A stretch of 64,000 bases of DNA from Clostridia bacterium (lineage in GTDB: Bacteria; Bacillota_A; Clostridia; Christensenellales; Aristaeellaceae): positions 1 to 64,000 of the forward strand of contig BNUH01000003.1 in NCBI GenBank assembly GCA_025997215.1, in the 5' to 3' direction. Of this stretch, positions 18,453-26,428 are shown piece after piece. Positions within the stretch are counted from its first letter, which is position 1. Each line of letters starts with the position of its first letter. The notes beneath the pieces were generated by a model. The model saw nothing but the letters and a program-made list of their open reading frames with translations, ran no database searches and was not told where the DNA came from. The translations under genes and the position numbers were made by a program.

Positions 18453-20513
18453 CTATATCAAGAAATTCGGCTCCCCGAGCATCATGGAGTAGCAGACATA
18501 ATGATTGAGTTTCCCTTTGTCGTCCTGGGTGACCCAGACGCGGACGGGGAAGGATTCGACGTAGTTGAGCACGTGGTTGTTGCTGTTGCGGACGCGTCTG
18601 ACCCAGAAGCATTTGCTTCCGGGGTGCGCCAATGACGGGGATATTAGCGGCAGCTTCATGATTCCCTTGCTGTCGTTGGTGGCTTTGGCAAGCAGGGTGG
18701 TACCGTCGTCGGCGTACAGACCTACGGTGAAGCAGCCCGGGCGCACGCCGTCGCCATGGTTGAATCCGCACAAGGTGGCAGTGATGATGGGTGGGATGTA
18801 GCCGTACATGCATTCGAGCAGGGAATTCGGCAGCGGGTGCGCTGGGTCGAATTCAGCAACGTCCGCGCCGTTGAGACGGTTTGCGCCATAGTCGGGGTCG
18901 GAATGTTTGACGACAGCGCCGGGTTCCGGGTATACGCCGCTGCTTTGAATATTATAAAAGTGGTCGTATTCATAGCCCTCAAGGATATTGCTGTTATTAC
19001 CGACTAACGTGACCGTCGGCATGGCGTAATTGTTTTCGAGCAGAAGGAATTTGTCGGCAATGGTATTCCAGGGGTTCCACGGTTCTATTACAATATCCGG
19101 GTTGAACTGATCGGGCAGGAATCGGCCCAGTATCCGATGTACGTAGTCCAAGCCGTTATCAGCTAATGAATCATGATTAACTTTTACAAATTCGGCGCAT
19201 GCCACATTGTTTCGGATGGTGGTCCATTCTTCACGATCAGGTCTGCCTATGTTATAATCCCATTGCACCATACCTACGATACCGCCGACCTCTTCCGTGT
19301 CGGCCTCGATTGTATCGACCATGGCACATACTCTGCAATCTTCGACTGTTGTAAAGCCATACACACTACCAGCAATACCACCTACCCCGCGCCATGTGCC
19401 ATAGATGCTGCCTTTATCCACACAGCGCTTTAGTAAACTTAGGTTGATCGGACTAGTATAGCTAGAAGCAGCGCCACCAACAATTCCCCCAATCATGCCG
19501 CCATACTGGACGCTGCCAAAGTTGACGCAATCAACCACCTCACCACCTTCGAGGTGACCTACGATGCCGCCTAAGTGTTTACATAATTCCGTCCCGATAA
19601 TATTTCCATAATTCACGCAGCTGTACAGCCCACCGTTGGGTAATTCACATTGTATTTGACCTAAAATTCCACCCAAGCCGACCCATGTGGCGTCTCCCTC
19701 TATTTCAGCTTCTTCAGTATTATATGTCGTAATTATGCCTGAATTATAACAATTCCTGATAACACAGTTATCCCAACAGTCAGCACTCCCCGATATTCCG
19801 GCAGCATTCGTTTCATAGGCATCTATATTGCCTTTGTTGACGCAGCCCTTAATATACAAATTGTTAACAGCAATCATACCGACAATTCCCGCTATATAAG
19901 ATAATCCCCTGATAGATACGTTATTAACACAATCAACTATATTAGCATTCCCCCAAGCTGTAGAGCCAACAAATCCACCAACAGACTCACAGGAAGGCAA
20001 TGATACTATACAGTTGTTGGTACAATTATCCATGTCTAGGTTATCTACCGAACGCCCAATAAATGGTGAAATTTCATTTATAGAATCGCTATCGCTAATA
20101 ATACTGCCTTCGGCGTCACAATTAGCAAATACACAGTGTTCTCCAAAACAAACATAACCACCATAGTGAGATTCCGTAGGCGTCAGATCCATATGTAGTG
20201 ATATGTTCTTGAATGTTACTTGGGCATGTTTCCCTTCCCAAAACTTGCCGCTTACCAGTGGAACCGTCAACGGATTCCCAGTGCTACCGATATGAATCTT
20301 TGCGTTCGAACCTTTCGATGCAGATGGTTGGCCAATGATACTGAAAGGTATGCTTACGGTGCTTGTGGTAGCCGTCGGCAATGGGGTCACATACTGGTCC
20401 AGGTTCAAGGTCAAGTCCTTGGTTATGTAGATGACGTCGTCCGGCTGCGCCTTGGTGATAGCCTCTTGCAGCTTAAGGATATTCCCGTCGGAGATTTCGA
20501 TTTTACGTCCCAT
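18453..20513 (-). CDS. GLUG-type beta-helix protein without signal peptide
   Basis: 686 residues from an ATG preceded on the minus strand by GAGAAGGG. Residues about 150-480 form repeats built on GGIxG (VGGFVG, AGIVGM, LGGILG, LGGIVG, IGGIVGG, VGGIAG) alternating with DCxNxG/NCYNSG turns. This is the pattern of GLUG or pectate-lyase-like right-handed beta-helices. The last 100 residues look like a beta-sandwich of the Cna-B/pilin-linker sort (FTVGLYADDGTTLL). No signal peptide or membrane segment is visible, although relatives with these motifs are normally exported. Two similar genes lie at the other end of the window. The function is unknown; surface display by a non-classical route, or a cytoplasmic scaffold, are possibilities. 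Confidence 0.7.
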   Translation of the reverse strand: MGRKIEISDGNILKLQEAITKAQPDDVIYITKDLTLNLDQYVTPLPTATTSTVSIPFSIIGQPSASKGSNAKIHIGSTGNPLTVPLVSGKFWEGKHAQVTFKNISLHMDLTPTESHYGGYVCFGEHCVFANCDAEGSIISDSDSINEISPFIGRSVDNLDMDNCTNNCIVSLPSCESVGGFVGSTAWGNANIVDCVNNVSIRGLSYIAGIVGMIAVNNLYIKGCVNKGNIDAYETNAAGISGSADCWDNCVIRNCYNSGIITTYNTEEAEIEGDATWVGLGGILGQIQCELPNGGLYSCVNYGNIIGTELCKHLGGIVGHLEGGEVVDCVNFGSVQYGGMIGGIVGGAASSYTSPINLSLLKRCVDKGSIYGTWRGVGGIAGSVYGFTTVEDCRVCAMVDTIEADTEEVGGIVGMVQWDYNIGRPDREEWTTIRNNVACAEFVKVNHDSLADNGLDYVHRILGRFLPDQFNPDIVIEPWNPWNTIADKFLLLENNYAMPTVTLVGNNSNILEGYEYDHFYNIQSSGVYPEPGAVVKHSDPDYGANRLNGADVAEFDPAHPLPNSLLECMYGYIPPIITATLCGFNHGDGVRPGCFTVGLYADDGTTLLAKATNDSKGIMKLPLISPSLAHPGSKCFWVRRVRNSNNHVLNYVESFPVRVWVTQDDKGKLNHYVCYSMMLGEPNFLI

Positions 20514-20650
20514 ATGCACACGACCCTTCTCTACAAATATCCGTCTATGCATAGCCTATGCACGCGGCGGCGGCAGGTGATGAGACTGTCGTTTTTGGTA
20601 AAATGGCGGAGCAAAGTGCGCAAAAGTGCAAATAATATTTTCGATAGTGC

Positions 20651-20679
20651 TTGCGGGCGGGTGCGGTGAGTGGTATACT
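20651..20679 (+). promoter_or_regulatory. Promoter copy 1
   Basis: TTGCGG (20651-20656), 17-base spacer ending TGG, TATACT (20674-20679). It would start a short RNA near 20686. Confidence 0.75.
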
Positions 20680-20708
20680 ATGGTAGTTTAGTATAAAGCG
20701 CCTGCAAT

Positions 20709-20741
20709 AAGGGCTGACACATAGTGCCAGCTCTTGTTGTC
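20709..20741 (+). terminator. Hairpin ending the short upstream transcript
   Basis: AAGGGCTG (20709-20716) pairs with CAGCTCTT (20728-20735, one G-T pair), followed by a T/G-rich tail. With promoter copy 1 it delimits a candidate RNA of about 55 bases. Confidence 0.45.
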
Positions 20742-20773
20742 AAAAAGTGTACAAAATATTTTTTCGATAGTAC

Positions 20774-20802
20774 TTGCATGCACCCGCATCAAGTGGTATA
20801 CT
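20774..20802 (+). promoter_or_regulatory. Promoter copy 2, of the candidate RNA
   Basis: TTGCAT (20774-20779), 17-base spacer ending TGG, TATACT (20797-20802). The predicted start falls on the first bases of the long terminal stem at 20808. Confidence 0.8.
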
Positions 20803-20806
20803 CTAT

Positions 20807-21066
20807 GAAGGCGCTGGGCTAGTCTCTATGTTTCAGATTGCGACTAGACTATGGTCAAATCTTTGACCGGTCACTTTTCGAGGGTGGGTCGGTCTCGGTT
20901 TTTTTTGGCTTTGTCCTCCGAGAGAATAACATCAGCGCAAAGAATTTTATCCTTGGCCATTCGGTTATTAGCAACATGAGGAGCCAGTTTACCATACGGG
21001 CATCCTCTCCTTTCTCATCTTAAGCTCTTGCTTAAGGACTGTCAGGAGACTAGCCCCGCGCCTTTG
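20807..21066 (+). ncRNA. Candidate structured non-coding RNA, about 260 nt
   Basis: The ends pair in an 18-bp helix with one mismatch (20808-20826 with 21046-21064). Inside are at least four hairpins: 20853-20859/20862-20868; 20893-20898/20918-20923; 20978-20985/20999-21007 with one bulge; and 21019-21025/21030-21036 with a TCTT loop. CTAGTC (20819-20824) can instead pair with GACTAG (20842-20847), which is incompatible with the terminal helix and suggests switching. A promoter sits exactly at the 5' end. I do not see RNase P, SRP, tmRNA or 6S hallmarks. No gene follows on this strand for several kb, so a cis-riboswitch is unlikely. Confidence 0.55.
20855..20995 (-). CDS. 46-residue ORF antisense to the candidate RNA
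   Basis: ATG at 20995 on the minus strand with AGGAGAGG about eight bases upstream. The product has a hydrophobic N-terminal half (starting MVNWLLMLLITEW) and a Lys/Pro/Ser-rich tail. It resembles a small membrane peptide. It could also be a chance frame antisense to the structured RNA, which has better independent support. Confidence 0.2.
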   Translation of the reverse strand: MVNWLLMLLITEWPRIKFFALMLFSRRTKPKKTETDPPSKSDRSKI

Positions 21067-21186
21067 TCGTTGCCCGGCAGCCGACCGAGTAAGCATACCA
21101 CAGACGCTATGCTCGTACAAGATGTATTTTATATTTTTCGATAATAACCATTTTCTTCCAGCAAGGGTTTATCTCCCAGGTTGCGC

Positions 21187-21582
21187 CTATTCAAACTTCC
21201 TAAGCGTCTCACCGACCAACGGCAGCACATACGCCAACCCACGGTAGGCGCTGAACATCATCCGGACGCGTGTTACAATACAAACCAGTGTGCCCGCGCC
21301 CGCGATGATATAGAATATGATCTCCAGCGCGCCGCCGATGAAGGGTATATACGACACCAATAACGCTAATATCCATATAACCATCGCGAACGCTATCCAT
21401 ACCGCGCCCAAACCCACCGATTGTACGGAATAACGCCGTACGGTTCTGCTGTGCTGGTCCGCGAAACATAGAAACAGCCCGGCAAGAAACGACAGCGCTG
21501 CGATTGTCGCGGTCAGATTCACAACCGGATTGTTTGAAATAATGGTGCCGCTGGGTGCCTCGGGTTCCTGATGGTTGTACAT
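21187..21582 (-). CDS. Small membrane protein, DUF4870-like
   Basis: 131 residues from an ATG with GGAGG upstream on the minus strand. Three hydrophobic segments: about 20-40, 57-78 and 80-103. The sequence ADQHSRTVRRYSVQS before the second helix and the final LPLVGETLRKF match the general layout of DUF4870/Tic20-like small membrane proteins, whose function is unknown. It follows ddl by 58 bases and may be the last gene of the cell-wall operon. Confidence 0.65.
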   Translation of the reverse strand: MYNHQEPEAPSGTIISNNPVVNLTATIAALSFLAGLFLCFADQHSRTVRRYSVQSVGLGAVWIAFAMVIWILALLVSYIPFIGGALEIIFYIIAGAGTLVCIVTRVRMMFSAYRGLAYVLPLVGETLRKFE

Positions 21583-21640
21583 AATGATACCTCCGCCGTG
21601 CGTATTATGTATAATTATACGAGCACGGCGCGAACGTGCC

Positions 21641-22894
21641 CTAGCGTTTGGCCCCACCCAGCGAGACGGATTTAAGTATCGCGGAATCGAATCCGAACTT
21701 CGCCTCATTCTTGCGCGCGTGCGCACGTTCAGCCAGCTCGACCATATGGTCTATCAGTTGTGGGTAAGACAACCCGCTGGCTTCCCAGAGATAGTACGCA
21801 AGCGAACCGGGGATCGTGTTAATCTCGTTCACATACAGCGAATCTTTGTTAGAATCGACAATATAGTCGATTCTTACAACGCCTTTGCAGTCCAGCGCGC
21901 GAAATATGTCCAAACTTAGGCTCTGGATGCGCCGCGTCAACTCGTCGCTGATAGGCGCGGGTATGCGGCGTTTGGCGTTAGCCATACCACCGGGGGTTTT
22001 AGCGGAGCTGGCTTCACCTAGCGCGCCGCCCGTTTTCGAGCCGAACTTATCCGATGCGCCAGATTTCGCGCCGGGTATATATTTCTCCTCGAATGTAAGG
22101 AATTCCTGCCAACTGACGGGCATTTCGCACACGGAAACCCGCACATCCTCATCGAATCCCAGCGCGGAACAGTTGATTTCTACGGGATTCTCAACCGCTG
22201 GCTCCACGACAGCGCGGCGGTCGTATGAGAAGGCTACCTCGAGCGCCTCGATCAGGTCGGCGCGGGTTTTCGCCTTGCTGATGCCGATCGATGAGCCGAG
22301 GTTGGCAGGTTTCACGAAAACCGGATAGGGAATCTGGGATTCAATCTCACCGATTATCACACCGTGCCGTTTTGTCCAAGCCTCGCGCGTCGTCCAGTAG
22401 AAGTCGAGGATGGGGAAATCCATGCCCCGGAACAGCTGCTTCATGGCAATTTTATCCATCCCGACTGCCGAACCGACCAAACCGCTGGATGTGTAGGGGA
22501 CATTCATCAGTTCCAGCACACCTTGGACAGTGCCGTCCTCTCCGTTTAATCCATGGAAAATTGGAACCGCTACGTCGATCTTCGCCACAACCGATTGGCT
22601 TAGTTTCGTGAATATTTTGATGTGCTCCGGCGAACGTTCGACCAGCGTACAAGCGTCTGCTGTGAGGTCAGGCATAACCCTTTTGATGCCTGTAGTCGAC
22701 GGGTTGAATGGCTTATACGCGTTCAACTCCGTCAGCGGCGCGCCCGTGTACCACGATCCATCGTGCGAGATATACACCGGAACGATGTCATACTTACTGC
22801 GATCCGCTGTGGCCATCCACTGCACCGCCGATACGATCGACACATCGTGCTCAACACTTCGGCTGCCAAACAGCACCGCCATAGTTTTCTTCAT
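21641..22894 (-). CDS. ddl: D-alanine--D-alanine ligase
   Basis: 417 residues from the ATG with GGAGGG eight bases upstream. It makes D-Ala-D-Ala for peptidoglycan in the cytoplasm. Ddl N-terminal domain: VLFGSRSVEHDVSIVSA. ATP-grasp: FVKPANLGSSIGISKA, EINCSALG and VNEINTIPGS with metal ligands. Compared with typical Ddl (350-370 residues) there is a Gly/Ala/Ser/Lys-rich insert at about residues 270-305, just after FLTFEEKYIPG. The partner MurF is directly upstream, 17 bases away. Confidence 0.92.
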   Translation of the reverse strand: MKKTMAVLFGSRSVEHDVSIVSAVQWMATADRSKYDIVPVYISHDGSWYTGAPLTELNAYKPFNPSTTGIKRVMPDLTADACTLVERSPEHIKIFTKLSQSVVAKIDVAVPIFHGLNGEDGTVQGVLELMNVPYTSSGLVGSAVGMDKIAMKQLFRGMDFPILDFYWTTREAWTKRHGVIIGEIESQIPYPVFVKPANLGSSIGISKAKTRADLIEALEVAFSYDRRAVVEPAVENPVEINCSALGFDEDVRVSVCEMPVSWQEFLTFEEKYIPGAKSGASDKFGSKTGGALGEASSAKTPGGMANAKRRIPAPISDELTRRIQSLSLDIFRALDCKGVVRIDYIVDSNKDSLYVNEINTIPGSLAYYLWEASGLSYPQLIDHMVELAERAHARKNEAKFGFDSAILKSVSLGGAKR

Positions 22895-22911
22895 ATAATA
22901 ATCCCTCCGCA

Positions 22912-24552
22912 CTATTCTTTATAGTTGTCGGGCAAATCGTTCTCGAAGAGCACGGTGTCGCCCGTCCTCACGGTTTTTCCCAGCACCTCCTGCGCCGCCT
23001 TCAGATCCTCAACCTGATGGATGGATCCTTTGTCGAATCCTGCGGTTGTCAGTCCATCGAGTATTGGTTGTGTCCGCTTCACACCGACTAGGATTACGAT
23101 GTCCATCGCACCCTTCATCGACGCCCCAAACGCGCGGTTCAGCGCGTCCTGCTCCTCGCCCAATTCGACCATGCCGGGCGTGACAAGGATGCGGCGCGGC
23201 GGGAATGTGCCCAGCACGGCCAGCGCCGCCTTAGCGCCGGATGGGTTGCTGTTGAACGCATCGTCGATGACCGTCACACCGTTTGAGTTTGGCAGCAACT
23301 GGAGGCGGTGCTCGACTGGCTCCGCCTTTGAGATGCCCGTGGCAATCTGTTCCGGTGTGAGGCCGAGTATCTTAGCAACCGTTGCCGCCAACAACAGGTT
23401 GTTAATATTGTGGGTGCCGAGCAGCTTTGTCTCGCAGACCTGCCTCACACCGTCGGCAAATACGATCGTGAATCGGCTGCCCCACGGCCCGGTTGTGATG
23501 GCCTCGGCGCGCAGGCCTTCGCCGCCCGTGTGTTCGCCCGTCAAATGCTTATGCTGTTTGGACGTTTTGTTGTACAACTCTTCGACGATAGCGCCGTCGG
23601 CGATGAATACCGCGTGGCCATCATCCGGCAAGCCTTGGATTAACTCATATTTGGTGTTGGTTATATTCTCCTGAGTTTTGAACGTTTCCAAATGCTGCGG
23701 CCCGACGGATGTCAGGATGCCGACGGTGGGATGCACCAGTTCGCACAACTCCTTGATGTTTCCAATGTGACGTGCGCCCATTTCAGCTATGAATACTTGG
23801 TGTTCCGGCTTCAACTGCTCCCGGATGACGCGCGTTACACCCATAGGGGTATTAAAACTGGACGGCGTAGCTAGAACGTTATACCGCTCGCCGAGTATGG
23901 ATGCCAGTATGAATTTTGTGGAAGTTTTACCATAACTGCCCGTGATGCCGATCTTGATCAAGTCAGGCCGCTCGTTCAGAATGCGTTGAGCATCCTTGAA
24001 AAATCCAAGGTTTATATGCCTTTCATAAGGTTCAACGCATATGGCTGCCAAGCCCACCCACGCTGCGGTGAATAGCGGGATCAACGGCAATACGCCAATC
24101 CAGCGTACCAGATAAGCGAGCGCGCACGCGATGAGGAATGTGAGGATTGCAAGGGTTACGATGAGCCGCTTCAAACGGCCCGTGAAAACCAGCGGTTTTT
24201 TAGCTGGTTGCTTACGAATGTATAACTCTACCACGAGGCCGCACGCAAGGCTGATCAACATGGCTGCGATCATCCAGAGCGACGCAATTCCGTTGTGGAG
24301 CGTCAGTGCACGCGGCCCAGCGTACCATAAAAAGTGCACCGACGCCAGCCCGAAAACCGCCGCAGACACAACCGCACAGATTAACCCAGGCATCAACACG
24401 CGCAGCGGATTATCACCTACCGCCCGTCTGTAACCGGGCAGCTGGTAACTCTCCAGCTGCAGTAGATGTAATGGAATCCGCGCGGCCAATACGGTCATCA
24501 GTGCTGCCGCTATACAAAATGGTAATCCTATCCAAAAATCAACCCAGCTCAT
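22912..24552 (-). CDS. murF: MurF-type ligase with N-terminal membrane domain
   Basis: 546 residues. About the first 170 are mostly hydrophobic with four or five helices. Then comes a Mur ligase core: ITGSYGKTSTK (ATP-binding loop), EMGARHIGNIKELC, TSVGPQHLETF, NTKYELI, and a C-terminal domain with DDAFNSNPSGAKAAL. It adds D-Ala-D-Ala to UDP-MurNAc-tripeptide. Canonical MurF (about 450-470) has a soluble N-terminal domain; here it is replaced by a membrane region, so ligation may be tied to the membrane. The coupling to ddl supports the assignment over MurE or a cyanophycin synthetase-like ligase. Confidence 0.85.
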   Translation of the reverse strand: MSWVDFWIGLPFCIAAALMTVLAARIPLHLLQLESYQLPGYRRAVGDNPLRVLMPGLICAVVSAAVFGLASVHFLWYAGPRALTLHNGIASLWMIAAMLISLACGLVVELYIRKQPAKKPLVFTGRLKRLIVTLAILTFLIACALAYLVRWIGVLPLIPLFTAAWVGLAAICVEPYERHINLGFFKDAQRILNERPDLIKIGITGSYGKTSTKFILASILGERYNVLATPSSFNTPMGVTRVIREQLKPEHQVFIAEMGARHIGNIKELCELVHPTVGILTSVGPQHLETFKTQENITNTKYELIQGLPDDGHAVFIADGAIVEELYNKTSKQHKHLTGEHTGGEGLRAEAITTGPWGSRFTIVFADGVRQVCETKLLGTHNINNLLLAATVAKILGLTPEQIATGISKAEPVEHRLQLLPNSNGVTVIDDAFNSNPSGAKAALAVLGTFPPRRILVTPGMVELGEEQDALNRAFGASMKGAMDIVILVGVKRTQPILDGLTTAGFDKGSIHQVEDLKAAQEVLGKTVRTGDTVLFENDLPDNYKE

Positions 24553-24564
24553 ATCACAACTCCC

Positions 24565-25344
24565 TCATGCATTAGTTAAGAATTGCAAAGTTATCCGGCA
24601 AAACTTTTCCGGCTGTTCGGCATAGACGAAGTGGCCGCCGCCTTCCAGAATGACCAGGCCAGCGTCCGGGATCCTCTCGGCCATCAATTCACCCATCCAC
24701 AAAGGGGTTTCAGTATCCTTATCACCCCATAATAGTAATGTGCTCACGCGGACATTCGGCAGCTCGGGCGTCAGATCCGTATTCACCAGCTTGACAAACG
24801 TCCGGCGCATCTCGGCGTCCAGCGCTTTGTAGTCCGCGGAACCAAAGGTTGTGCGCAGCTTCTCGCGAGCGCGTTCGGGCAAACCGCCGAATATATGCAA
24901 CTTATCCATAATATCCAGTGTACCGCGAAGTATTTTGTACAAACGTGCAGACGCCCGGCGATTCGCCGTCGGTTTGCCGCGCAATCCTGCCGCGCCAGTC
25001 AGCGCCAACCTCCCCACCAATTCAGGCCGATCTATAGCCAATCGAAGCGCGGTGCGTCCGCCATGGGAGTGTCCGATTATGTGACAGCCGTTGATTCCCA
25101 ATTTTTCAATGAATTCCGCAGTCATACGCGCGAACGCGGCCGCGTCCCACGGTTCCGGCGGCCGACTGCTCTGACCGTGGCCGGGGAAGTCCAGCGCGGT
25201 CACGCGACAGTGCGGCGACAACCGATCGACGATCGATTTGTACAACGAAACGTTGCAGCCCCAGCCATGCAGCAGCAGCACGTTCGGCCCCGCATGGCCC
25301 GATTGCTCATAATAGACCCTCGCGCCGCACGCTTCGATAAACAT
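24565..25344 (-). CDS. Alpha/beta-fold hydrolase
   Basis: 259 residues; minus-strand GGGGGA before the ATG. Oxyanion region LLHGWGCN, nucleophile elbow GHSHGG (Ser), acid Asp in LLWGDKDTETP and late His in GGGHFVYAEQP give a complete triad. This is the esterase, haloperoxidase or lipase-like group; the substrate is unknown. It is the first gene of the operon leading into murF (12-base gap). Confidence 0.85.
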   Translation of the reverse strand: MFIEACGARVYYEQSGHAGPNVLLLHGWGCNVSLYKSIVDRLSPHCRVTALDFPGHGQSSRPPEPWDAAAFARMTAEFIEKLGINGCHIIGHSHGGRTALRLAIDRPELVGRLALTGAAGLRGKPTANRRASARLYKILRGTLDIMDKLHIFGGLPERAREKLRTTFGSADYKALDAEMRRTFVKLVNTDLTPELPNVRVSTLLLWGDKDTETPLWMGELMAERIPDAGLVILEGGGHFVYAEQPEKFCRITLQFLTNA

Positions 25345-25488
25345 TAGTCCCCCACATTATCTAGATTCAAGTAATATTATGCACAACCATGCGCCGTCCA
25401 AACCATGGAAACGCTGGATTGCGGAATTGTTTAGACTTTACCATATCTGCCAGCTCGAATCAAGGTAAAATATGCCAGATAAGCGGGC

Positions 25489-25517
25489 TTGCCAATCCGA
25501 TCCAATCGCGGTATACT
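25489..25517 (+). promoter_or_regulatory. Promoter of the isomerase-like gene
   Basis: TTGCCA (25489-25494), 17-base spacer ending CGG, TATACT (25512-25517). Its position rules out the longer upstream reading frame start at 25472. Confidence 0.8.
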
Positions 25518-25552
25518 GTCGGTATGAACTATATAATGAAGCGAGTGATACT

Positions 25553-26389
25553 ATGCGGTTAGGCATTTCGTCGGCATTAACAAAAGATAGCCCGAAGGAT
25601 TGGGCAGATCGCCATAAAGGTCTCGGCTGTGGTGCTGTGGTTTTCCCGTTCGACCACACCGCCGATGAGGCGACGATAGCAGATTTCGCGGCGGCGGCGC
25701 GCGACGCCGGGCTGGTCATCGCGGAAGTAGGCGCGTGGTGCAACCCAATATCGCCCGACGCAGCGGTTCGGGAGGCGGCATTGGCGCGCTGCAAAGCGCA
25801 GCTGCGGCTGGCCGATCAAATTGGGGCGCGTTGCTGCGTGAACATCGCCGGATCCGGAGGATCGCGATGGGATGGCGCATATGCCGGCAATTATTCACAA
25901 GAAACGTGGGATGCAACAGTACAATCCATACAAAACATAATCGATGACGTCCGACCAACCCGCACATTCTACACGCTCGAGCCGATGCCGTGGATGATAC
26001 CGAACGATCCTGACGAATACCTACGGTTGTTACGCGCCGTGGACAGGGAACGTTTCGCGGTGCACATGGATCTGTGCAACTGGATTACTAGCGCCAAAAA
26101 GTTGTTTTTCAGCGGTGAATTCGCCGAAGAATGTTTTGCCAAGCTCGGATCATATGTGCGTTCATGCCATCTAAAGGACGTCGCAATTGGTGATGAATTC
26201 ACAATCCGCCTGATAGAATCGCGCTGCGGCGCAGGTTTGGTGGATCTGGAGACCTATGGTCGGCTGGCGAGCGCGGCCGATCCAGATATGCCGATTTTGT
26301 TGGAACATTTGCCCAGCGACGAAGTCTATATTGAGGATCTGCGCAAGGTGCAGGCGCGGTTTGCGGCGGTTGGATTGATTAGCCATTAA
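25553..26389 (+). CDS. Sugar-phosphate isomerase/epimerase-like TIM barrel
   Basis: 278 residues; start chosen at ATG 25553 because the promoter lies just upstream. AP_endonuc_2/xylose-isomerase-like fold: MRLGISSAL start, CCVNIAGS, FYTLEPMPWM with a likely metal Glu, HMDLCN with the metal His and Asp, CHLKDV with His, and ILLEHLPSD with Glu. It is probably a metal-dependent epimerase of sugars or inositols. The next gene, a URO-D/MtaA-like protein, starts 39 bases later and may act in the same pathway. Confidence 0.8.
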   Translation: MRLGISSALTKDSPKDWADRHKGLGCGAVVFPFDHTADEATIADFAAAARDAGLVIAEVGAWCNPISPDAAVREAALARCKAQLRLADQIGARCCVNIAGSGGSRWDGAYAGNYSQETWDATVQSIQNIIDDVRPTRTFYTLEPMPWMIPNDPDEYLRLLRAVDRERFAVHMDLCNWITSAKKLFFSGEFAEECFAKLGSYVRSCHLKDVAIGDEFTIRLIESRCGAGLVDLETYGRLASAADPDMPILLEHLPSDEVYIEDLRKVQARFAAVGLISH

Positions 26390-26428
26390 GAAATACTATA
26401 GAACAATACTAAACAAGGGGGATTCGTT

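Larger units (their letters stand above)
20621..20802 (+). repeat. Direct repeat of about 60 bp carrying a promoter
   Basis: Copies at 20621-20679 and 20741-20802 share CAAAA-GTG, an ATATTTT-TCGATAGT-CTTGC block and end in GTGGTATACT. They drive two different short downstream sequences. Confidence 0.75.

Noticed and set aside
20807..21066. RNase P, SRP, 6S or tmRNA
   Set aside because: Hallmarks such as GAGGAAAGTCC, the SRP loop and a CCA end are not present.
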